From assembly GCA_903813345.2 (NCBI GenBank), contig CAIIXF020000006.1, forward strand, positions 16,310,348-16,374,347: DNA of 64,000 nt, read 5' to 3'. The position numbers were made by a program, and so were the translations under genes. The notes beneath the pieces were generated by a model. It ran no database searches, was not told the origin of the DNA, and saw only the letters and a list, made by a program, of their open reading frames with translations. The first letter of the stretch is position 1. The number at the start of each line of letters is the position of its first letter. Of the stretch, positions 50,101 to 62,100 are shown one piece after another. The stretch comes from Owenia fusiformis (Eukaryota; Annelida; Polychaeta; Sabellida; Oweniidae).

Positions 50101-53100
50101 ATGATCATTGATGTTGTTGAACTGCTTTACGTGAATGACTGCTCTGAAAGCCGTATGTCAATGGTGTTCGCTACAAGTAGGTAATACAGTAGTAGATAGA
50201 AATATTCTCAAACAAGTAGGTTATGATGACAGGCTAGTGATAGAAATAGGTTCCAACTAAACAAACAAGATGAATTGGGCTAATAAAACAAGCAATCTAC
50301 AGTACTTGATAATCAAAGGTGAAACACCTTTTGCCTGATACTGTGAAGGTGCAGTATAGGTATGTTTATGTACATTGTACAGTGAAACTAGTGTGGAGGG
50401 ATCTTTTCATATTTAGAGGTTATGTCACTATCGTGGCATATATGCCCGAGGTCTCAGTGATATATGGCCCGACCTTGGGAGGGACATTGATCTCTTAGAA
50501 CCGAGGGCATATGTGCCACGATAGTGACATAAACGATTTATAACATACCTATGATGATGTAGACTGGTCAGAGAGTACCGTTTTCTTATAGAATTGACAA
50601 AAAATGGTTTGAAAATGATTGAAATGAGTTTAGAAAATTTGCTCGCGCAGTTTTATCTTCGATTGATTGGTTATGACGTCAGCGCCTTGACCAATCAGGA
50701 AGTTAGCGGGCGCGGGCTTTTCAAAACTTATATTGGCCTGCTGTCTTGTGTACACTTTGCACTATACATCATCATAGGTATGTTATAACTAGCATTATTA
50801 TACACTGTAGATACTATGTGAGATCATTTGAGAAACATAACTGAAATATATTTAATACTCTAGAGACTATTTCTTTTAGAGGAGTATTTAGAATAAAAGT
50901 GTTTAAAGACGTTTTTTGCCATAGATAGAGGTGTTCACTTAAGAGTGGTATCAGGCCCTTAGCCAGCTTCTTCTGCCAAGGGGGGGGGGGGGTCACTTTA
51001 AAAAAAATTCTAGGTGGGATTCACATTTGACAACTTTAGCCCAGATAGGTGTCTACCAGAAATGTTGCTTACTAGATAGAGAGGAGTCATTTGCTAAAGG
51101 TGTTCAATCAAAGATGGGTGTTTGAGTGATATTATATTTACATAAGGTGTTCAGGTAGAAGTGTTCACTAGATAGGTATATTTTAAACAACTTTTCATTA
51201 AGATGTAATGGCATCTAAGTGCTTCTGATCATTAGGTAAAACGTGTGGTCAATCCAGATTCAGGGCCTGGTATGATAGCCTAAATATTTTACCATTGCAG
51301 CAAATCTGGCAATATAGCATGCTCTAGCTTCTAGCTAATCAGTGCAGAGACTTATATAAATAAACACTGCTGGAAACTCAAAATGCCACAAATGTCATTG
51401 TTATTCTACGCTATTTCTCTCTAAAATTTGAATGAACTATCAAATTTTCTTGCATTTCTATATAATTTTAAGTCTTTGCTTCACGTCTATTTCGTCTTTG
51501 TTTATCTTTTTTCTATCTTTTTCACTCTATTTTACATTTTAAGTAGGGATATTTCATGTATAGGTGGAGTGACCTGTTTGCTTACAGGAGGATCACCTTA
51601 GTTACTGTGTATGAATATATAGATATTTACCTTTTTGTTACTTATCTGTAATTTATACTTTTAAAAGTAGTATTAATTAATGCTTTGAGAGACCTATAAA
51701 CACATCCATGATACTATTATGTAAAAACCTTCAGATAATAATTTGTTCAAGAAATGTATGAACTGTTTAATTTGATAATTCTAATAAAATGTGGAAAAGC
51801 CAGAATAAATCTTACATTGCCTTGACCAAAATTAATAGGTCACAATAAGTACCTTTGGGAAAGATTCAGCATTTCATCTGCCAAGTTTGTAGTTTTTTAA
51901 AAACTAGATGAAGCAGCAAATGTTATAGAAATTAGGTGTTTCTGTGATCCCTGAAGCTAAATATACATATCTCTTACTTAACTATAGATTGAATGGCTCG
52001 TTGCATAATGGTTGCTATAGCAACTGATTTTCTGATCTCATTGACTTGGAGATAAATTAGTCAATGAGTCATTCTGTAAATGGATAAGATACATGATGTA
52101 AAACAGCAAATTCATTAGCCATGATGTAATGAATTTTTGGAAAAATGAAATGAATTCTGAATTCCACTCAGTTAATTCAAGATAAGATGAATAATGTTGG
52201 ACATTTATGCCTTTATGCACAATTTGGCTTTAATAATTTTTACTTCTCAAAACATTGGATTCATTAGCTGTTATATAATAAATGTGGTCCAAAAATGTAA
52301 TGATATGTGCAGATCAGTTACCATTCATTCATTTAGTATGGTGAGATGATATGTAAACAGTACATATGTTCATTGGAGTAGTCTTGCACCATGCCTCTTT
52401 AGCCAACATCTTCTCTAACACAGATACATCTATCAGGAGTTTAAAGGGGGATTCTGGAGAGTACCTCCTATTCTAATCTCAAATGCAGATGTTAGAGAAG
52501 GGAGTGTAGGGAAGTCTGTAATACCCTGAAACCTTGAAGCTAGCTATAACAACTTCAAATATAAACAAACCCTCCTTTAGAGTTTGCAAAGGGTTGGGAA
52601 TACCAATAAGGGCTTGATGCAAGACTATCTTCAGAGTTTTAGAATGTCACTTATCCACATCAAACATTCCCTACCTGGGTCAATTATTTAATTATTGATG
52701 CACAAGAAGACAGGTGAGATGTTTGTTATTGCAATTAACTTACCTGGGGTTATATCTCTGAAGACAGCTTATGATAATCTTTACTTTATGAGATTGGAAC
52801 TGTTGTGGAACATATGTGTTAAGAACCATATGTTGGTACTTGGGAGTTGTAGCAAATAGCCATTCAGACCCTTTCATAGCTATGCTGGTTGAAGACTTAG
52901 AGTTCTGGTTATCACAATGGCAAATAACATTCTTATACATGTATAATATGATCATCTACTAGTACATATGAGTTTCTGTAATACGTACTTATTACAACCT
53001 CCTAGTTTTGCCACTACCAAGAAGTTGTGACGTTATTCCCACTATTTTGTCTCTGTTTTTATGTCACCACCACAAGTGGTGACATATTATTATAGTCTCC

Positions 53101-56100
53101 AACTTTTTGTGTCAGCATTTGGTGTTTGGTATTCAGCAGTTGGTGTTTGGGGGCTGGTGTTGAGTGATGACATTTTGCATGTTAATGCCTTGTTTTTTAT
53201 CTTTTGCTTGGGTTCAACGCTATATCCCCTGTTCTATTCATCTTGGGTCAACATTTTAATGCTTCCTTTGCAAGGAGGGACGGAGGGGCAGTAATGTTCA
53301 CCTTCATTATAATAAAAATATTGAAGAAAATAATTGAAAAATCTCAAATGAAGATGGGGCGGGCATCTTATCTTTCATTAAATTGATTTGCAGAAATCTT
53401 TTATATTTTTACCTGTACTAAAATATATAGTGGTTGTAAAGAAGTTGACTCTGAATGTTGATATACTTAATGTTTTATCACCATCTGAGACAGGTGAGGA
53501 TCATCTTCACATCTCCCTGATGTACTAAGTTCATACCTGGAATACCTGTATTAATCAGACAGACAGATGTGTACCAAGTGACGGAACTAAAATATGTCTG
53601 CTAGTAGACTATTTGCATTGCAGTTAAACTGTCAAAGAGGAACACCTCTACATGTCTTGTGTGATTTTTATTTTCTATACTTTGTTTTATGTTTGTCTAA
53701 AAATATACCTGGAAAACTTTAAAATCATTCTCACTCGGTATCAACAGTCATTAGTATCCATGGTGATCAAAGTTACCAATAGGGAAATGTGTGTCATGTT
53801 ATTCGTTTTATTCTGCACTCCTCAAATCCTTTGGATTCTGTGTTTGATAACTGTTTGCTTTAGATATGTTTAACTGTATGCGTCAATATGATGGCACTAT
53901 TTCCTGAATTCTAGCATTCAATATATTGGTGAACTACCAAATGCTAGTTCTCAAGAGTATTAGACAGCAGACAGTCTAGAATGCTGGATCTATCTGATCG
54001 GTCAACCATGTAATCACTTGTCATTTTTGATAAAGGGACAGGTGATAGATAGTGGGAAGGGAGGGGGGCAGAGACTCCATATAAGACTGCCATTCATGCA
54101 AATATGGTCCTCTCAGTATGTATCACATTGTATTCTACTATGTATCACACTGTGCTTCTCTATGTATCACATTGTGCTCATATTACATTGTGCTAGACTA
54201 TGAAGCACATAGTGCAAGTAGTCTATAGAGAGATGACCGCCTAGGTACTTCACCCTTAGACCTTTCACCCCATAGATATTTCACTCCTAGATGTTTTACC
54301 CCTTAGACATTTCACCCCCTGGGTATTTCATTCCCGAGACATTTCACCTACTAGACATGATTGAAATGTCCAAGGGGTGTAACATCCAGGGGTGAAATAT
54401 CTAAGGAGTGAAATGTCCAAGGGTGAAATGTCTAACGGGTGAAGCATCAAGGGGTGAAGATTACTTTTTAACTGGTTCAGGTTAGGTAGCAGTTGATGGA
54501 ATCAAGACAATTTAAAATAGTTGGTTACTTTCATATATCAAAACGTTCAAATTATAAAGATAAGTATTAACTTATCACTTATATGTTTAAATAAGTATAA
54601 ATGGCCATTAGGTTTTGAACTCAAACAAAAAAGTGTTTAATTTGTAATTTATAGTTTACTTTAAACCTGGCAGTAGGTTTAGTCTTGATACAACATATCT
54701 ACAATAATGGGATTATAAGATGACTGAATAAGTTTCATATATATGATCTGTAAATAGTTACAATTAATGCCCACATTTAACACCTGTGCTAAGGCTGGGG
54801 ATTATAGGATTAGGATTATCTCACTAAAGGATCCTCACATTTGGATTTGATTCTGAAACACTTTTACCTGCTTCAGTTTTATCACATTGTAAAGTATTTT
54901 TCCTTTGAAGTTTTCACAGATCTGTTTATTTTAGAGAGGATTTAGCGAAGTGCATCCAGAATCTGATTTTGATACTATAGTACGGATGTGCATTTAGGCC
55001 TGAATATGATATACTTGTGATAAGTTACAACAGAAGTGATATGATATATTTGAATATTAGAAGTGACAAGTAGCAAATAAGAATTAATTGATACTTATTC
55101 GAGAGGAAAATGAATGGACATGTCGAGGATGGGGTTTGCTTCTGTGATTGGTGTAAAGACAAAGTGAGCTTATATCTTCTTCACAGATTTTTTGACAACC
55201 TACTGGATGTAGAATTCTTTTTTTTTCAGTTCTAACCAAGAGATGGCAAAAACTGTCATAACAATTTTTCTGGCTCAGTGCTGGGAAGATCATTGTCATG
55301 ACATGGATTTGTTAAATTTTCTAAATGAGCAGACAGGTTTAACCTTGGTTTTTCAGTAATGATTGACTTACATTATATCTGCTATGAACATAGAATGATT
55401 TTCAGGTATTCTTTTTATTTGTATTATGTATGACTTCTATGTCTAATTCACCATTCATCATGTGTTTCAGAGTGCTCAATCAAGGCTCTTCATAAAAGGA
55501 GGTAAAATAGTGAATGACGATTGTTCCTTTGACGCTGACATCTACATTGAAGATGGTATCATCAAGTAAGTCAATCCTGTATATCATATCTTAATTGATT
55601 TATCCTTGATGGAAAATTATTGAGATGCGTAGTCTTACCGAGTCTCTGGCCACTCCCTCTATTAAATAGGGAGGAGGGCACAGGGGCCTGATTCTTTACT
55701 AGGAAAAGCAAGAAACATTTAGAAATTTCTATTTCACATCTTGTTGAAATAAGTTGGCACCTATAGGCTGTCATCATCCTTCTGTAATGGCAAATAAAGA
55801 CTCAAGAGAGATCAAAAACAAACTGCATGCAATATCATAACCAAGATGTTAACTTGAAAGTCTAAATCACTCTCACACACTTTAGTAGCTGAAAGATGCA
55901 GTGAAAAAATGTATGGTTAAACCTGTCGAAGTCGAACACCTTTGGTACCTGTAAAGTGTTCCACTTGGGAGGTGTTCCACTTGGTTCACTTAACATTAAG
56001 TCATTTGGTCTTAGGACTCTGAAAAGTGTTCTACTAACAGAGGTGTTCCACTTATGAAGGTGTTACACTTAACAGGTTTCACTGTACAGTATAACGATTG

Positions 56101-59100
56101 AGTTAACAATGAATTCAAGAAATAGCTCAACCAAAATTAGGCGGTATTCAAAATTCTAGAATTTATTCTTTGTATTTATTTTAAATAAGTTCAAAATCAA
56201 TTATCATTACATCATATTACATAATTGTCACTTTAGATAATAACATAAACGTATACTGTATAACTCCTATAATTCCAGGCAAGTTGGTAACAATCTCGTC
56301 ATTCCTGGTGGCTCACGAACAATTGATGCCCGGGGGCTCCTGGTCCTCCCTGGGGGTATTGACACTCACACCCATTTCCAGCTCCCATTCATGGGTACAC
56401 AGTCTGTAGATGACTTCTATTCAGGCACTAAGGCAGCCCTGGCTGGAGGCACCACAATGATAAGTATGTGGAACATTTCTTATGAGTTCAAATGTGAATG
56501 AATGAGATTTGAACCATCATGGAATAAAGTAAACAGGAATATTGTCAAAAATTGAAATGGGCCAAACAAGAAACATTTATGACTTTAAAATGATCAGTCA
56601 GCAACTTAAAAATTGTTCACACATTGAGGTTGGAAACGATTTTTTTACTCAAATTATAATATAATAGAAGCTGATTGAACCTAGAAGAACTTTGTATTGA
56701 GGCCAAATCAGATTTGTTTTATCTTGAATTTAGAAATTGCATTTTCTTCACATGTAATAAACTAATTGGTTCACAGGTGACAAAATGCCTCTAAATGTAA
56801 ATCCTGTAACCACTGCAACCTAAAGATGCTATTCTGCATTACAGTTGACTTTGTGCTAGATCAGAAGGGTGTTTCACTGCTAGATGCCTATGACAAATGG
56901 AGAGGTTGGGCTGATGCTAAAGTATGTTGTGACTATGGTCTCCATGTCGCTGTCACATGGTGGAGTGAGGATGTATCCAAACAAATGGAAATGCTCTGTG
57001 CAGAGAGAGGTATGTTTTTCCAATATACACAATTGATTTTCAGATAAGGTCCAGTTTTCCATTATACTTCTACTAGAAAATATAGGAAAAAGTGATATCG
57101 TTTTCATGTGATTTCATTTTTTTAATAATATCAGTTTGATGTAAATTCCATATACCATATATAGAGTGTATTTTATATAAACTGATTAAATGACTTATTT
57201 TCAGGTATCAATTCATTCAAGATGTTCCTTGCCTACAAAGATGTGTTCATGTTGGATGATTCAGAGCTCTACAGTGCATTTCAAAAGTGTAAAGAACTTG
57301 GTGCCTTGGCCATGGTACACGCTGAAAATGGACATCTCATTGCTGAAGTATGTTTACATATGTCTTTATCTCTGGCTTTTCATGACCTTTAAAACTCAGA
57401 GAATTTGATAAATATAAATATAAATTGGCCAGTGAAGTTTAGAATTTTGAGAAAGATCAAAGGAAATATCAAGGATATTAGGATAGTATTAACAAATCAC
57501 TATGCGGAAAGATATGTCAGTTTATTCTTTCACCATATATACAGGGTGGGCCAAAAAAAACAATACCCAAATTTAAAGATGAATGATTCATATAATATAT
57601 CTTAAACCTTGGCATGTACTATATATCATTTTAAAGATAAATCATTTCCTAACAATATGACACCATTCGATTGAAAAACTTTTGTTTCCTTGTGAAGATA
57701 GAGGCTAAAATTGACCCACCCTGTACATGTATGATTGTTTCAATTAAATTCATTTTATCAGAAATTGAATTTTTTGATAAAAGTATTTTTGCATTTTTTG
57801 AATATGATTATTATTATTTTGTTACAGAAATCAAAGGAGATGATATCGTCAGGAATTACAGGCCCAGAGGGTCACGCCATGTGCCGACCAGAAGAGGTAT
57901 GACTATGCAATCAATTCATACAAAGTGATCAATATACACAATTTTTTTTTTATTTATTCTTAGTATCAGTATAATAATTTGAAGACAATAATGATTTGAA
58001 CAAAAGATATATTGTAAAGATGGTAAAATTTTGCCAGTTTTTGAAATAGCAAATTTTGTTAAGCATGATTTTTCTTTGGATGCAAGTAAATGTCTAATCT
58101 GTGTTTTATTAATCGAGGGTTCCGTGATAAGGAAAAAGAAGCCACAATTGTTTTCAATGACCTTTAAAAGTCCTCCAAAAACATCCAAATTTGTCAGGGA
58201 AGTTCTGAATTCTGAGAAACATCATGAAAAATGTCAGGGAATTTTAAGCGAGTGAAATTTTGAAAAGTTGAAAATTGGATCGTTGATTGAAAAAAATGAA
58301 ATGAGAAAAAAACTAAATGAAAACTTTAGTCACCAAAAAATGTTTCAATGTTTGGTTTCCTTATTTTGTCAATAAAAACAACACAGTTGGTTTGAAATTT
58401 TACACTTCAATCAGGGAAATACCAGAATTTTGACTTCAAAACACTGTGACAACCCTGTAATTTTAGATGTGTTCAATTAGTGGTCTTCCTTGCATACTAG
58501 AATCATAGGATGTAATATGAAAGAACTGAGTGGGAGATGCCACTAACACAATATTAAGCATGGAGTTCTGTGCTCTTGTGGGCCCGATGTAACAGCATTG
58601 GAATTGAACAGTATTTGCTAACATGTTGCTTGCACGTGTATCTTACCATAGGTTGAAGCTGAAGCTGTAAATCGTGCTGTTACAATTGCGAGCCAGAGCA
58701 ACACCCCTCTTTACATTGTAAAAATCATGAGCAAGCAATCTGCAGATGTCATTGCTCAAGCTAGAAAGTGTGGTGAGTCATGGTGCATATGTGGTGTGCC
58801 ATTGGTGTTGTGAGAAAAAATGCTTAAAATCATATCAACAAATAGTCATATTGGTTTACTGAGAATTTACATGAAGATGTCAAAGTTGCTCTGTTTTTAG
58901 AAAGGATGATATGATTTGTTGTGCATTTTTTATATGTTGTTGTTGTAGTTTGTTGTACTTTATATGTTTTAGTGTTGTCCTGAGGAGCTGCATATGCCCT
59001 TGGGTTGATTTGCTTTCCGTAACCTTTTCATGCATGAACTTATCACAACGTGCATGTTAGATAAATATTTCTGAGTTCATTATCATTTCTCATAAATGCT

Positions 59101-62100
59101 TTCATTATATGCATTAGGTTGAGGCTGAAGCTACTCAGCGAGCTATCACAGTTGCCGATCAGGCAAACTGCCCCCTCTATGTTGTACACGTCATGAGCAA
59201 ATCTGCTGGTGATGTTGTTGCAGCTGCACGGCGGAAAGGTAGGGAGCATGTTGGTATTACTGTGGTCAGTCAATGTGGTAACAAACCAATTATTCGTCGG
59301 TAAGCTTCAGATAAGTCATTCTTTTATGAAAGTGTAACCACTTTCAAATCTCTGTCCATTTGTAAGGAAAGCACATCTTTGCATATATTCTACAATTTTG
59401 TAGATCCAAAGTGAACATGTGATGTTAAAATTCTGAACATGCTACTTTTATTACTATGAAGTTGATAATAACGTGTTCAGATAAAATTGATTGCAAAAAA
59501 GTAAGTGATAAGTCAATATTGGTAAAAACATGTCTGACCTCAAGGGAAACTAGAAGGTGTATATGTAATCGAATTATACTGCATGTTTTGCTTTTATTCA
59601 TATTTTTCACCCTGTAAAAACATTTTTGTAACACCCAGAAGCAGGTCTTGTAGTCATATATGTATGTATATGTGCTTTCTTTTCTTTCTTTTTTGTTGTG
59701 CAAAATGTAAAATAGAGGTTATTTTTATTTTAATTACATGTAATTAATTAATTTAGATTCAAAGAAAATGTATGTCATCTTTTCTGCTATGTCTAATAAG
59801 TTTTATGAATTGTAAACAAAACTTTTTTCCATGTATAATTATTTGAAGTTTACACTCAACGAAGCACCAAGTATTTATAGTACACAAATGTGTTATTTCT
59901 GTTTGAATATACAATTTAGACTCCTCAACTTGAACACTGCGCTAATAATATGTAACCTGAAGACTTTTCCTGTTAATTTAAATTCACCTTTCTTGGCTCT
60001 ATATTGCAGGTAATATAGTGTTTGGTGAGCCAATAGCAGCCAGTCTTGGTACAGATGGTACTCATCAGTGGAACAGATGTTGGCGACACTCTGCAGGACA
60101 CGTCATGGGACCTCCTCTCCGAGATGACCCCACCACCCCCGGGTATTTAATGGATCTCTTAGCAAGGTATGAGGAAGTCCGTCAATTTCATAGTGTGAAT
60201 TTTGTCTTGATGAATATCTAATAAAAAGGTTGATTCATTAAAAATTCATAGCTTGGTGCACGTGATGACTAGGGTCATTTCAGCCCAAAGTAAAATCTCC
60301 ATGATCTGTTCAGGTGTGTCAATAAAATTTGAGACCAATTACTCAGATGCGAGTAGGTAGTTACCAGTTTCGCCACCAGGTGGCTGATTCGGGGGAAATA
60401 ACATGGCAGGGTATTACAAAATTCCCTTAAACTTGAATATTCATCAGTTTTAGTGGTCCACTTTTCATATTACCCGTATGTGTCTGATAGTTATACAAAT
60501 TAAAATAAGTCCAGGAAAAGAAAATATTATCTGCCTAACATAAGAAAAGATATTTCACTTTTTGTGATTTTACAACATGGGGTCTATGGGGAATCTCCTC
60601 GACCTAGAAGTCACATTTTCAAAGAAAATAAAATTTTCAAAGTTGATAAACTCTTTTCTAAACTACATTTCTAGATTTAATTTTACATGTAGATTCCAAA
60701 TATGACATCAGTTTGACGGAATTTTGAATTTTTAATGACATAAATCAAGATTATTTCTACTCGCATCTAGTCTATTGAACTGTGAACCAGTTGCCATGCA
60801 CTGTACCATAGACTGTATAAAATTTATGATGATCATTTCAGCGGTGACCTTCAAGTCACTGGCACCGATAACTGCACATTTAACGCTGAGCAAAAGGCGC
60901 TAGGGAAGGATGACTTCAGAAAAATTCCCAATGGAGTCAATGGTGTAGAGGATAGGATGTCTGTCATATGGGAGAAAGGAGTGGTAAGTGAAATATTAGC
61001 AGTAATGTTGACATATTGGCATACTGACATGATGGGCAGACATGTTAAAAAATCATATTCATGAATAATAGCTAGACTTAAGTTTTAGTTACATTTAATA
61101 TTGAGCTGTAAAGTTTTTACTTTGGCTAATCCAAACTACAATATCCAGTATTTATTATTCGTTAGATTTTTAAAATTCCATTTTCATTTGAGTACCAATT
61201 GATTATCTAATAAAATGCAAACATACATGTACATCTATAATATGTGTAACTGTATGTATCTCCATTTCAGCACTCAGGCAAGATGGACCCCTGCAGGTTT
61301 GTAGCAGTGACCAGCACAAATGCAGCAAAGATATTCAACGTTTATCCTAAAAAGGTAACGTTTTAACTCCTTGATCTTAGCTTGTCTTTTTGAAAACATC
61401 AGTTTTGAGATTCCCGAATTCAAATTACCCAAAATTGGTGATGGTTGTCATTTCAGGTTACATTATTTTTTCAGTTTTCTCCTTTAGGAGAGCATAGAAT
61501 TATTTTGAAATTTCACCTGAGATTGTGTTCCTGACCTATCCTCACAATTTATATACTTAAAGGACCCATAGCATCATGATAATCCATGACATCTCATTTC
61601 TTCTCAGCCCTGAGATGCCATGATATAATGAGCTTGATTTGGCGATCCAGGAGAGCCCAAAATTGAGGATTTTTGAGATCTTTCATCCCAGCTCATATTT
61701 CATTTAATTGGGGTCATTAAACTTGTGTACACGTGCCTGTGCTACTATCTGCTGTTAAATACAATGCTTATTATGTAATGTATTGACATTAGGTAAATGA
61801 TTACATGATAACTATCATACTTATTGACAGTTATAACTCTTCCCATCTGATGTGCTCAGATCACAGAATATGCCTCATAATATCAGAGCATGTTTCAGGT
61901 GAAACAGAAAGATGCTATGAGTATCAGAATGGACCCATAGTAGCTACATTGAATTTATTTATAAGGACTTTTAAATTGAGCATGCATCTTTCATCTATAC
62001 AGGGCCGCATTCAAGTGGGATCAGATGCTGACCTTGTTCTCTGGGATGCCAACAAGACGCGCACTATCTCAGCCAAGACACATCACCAGGCAGTTGACTT

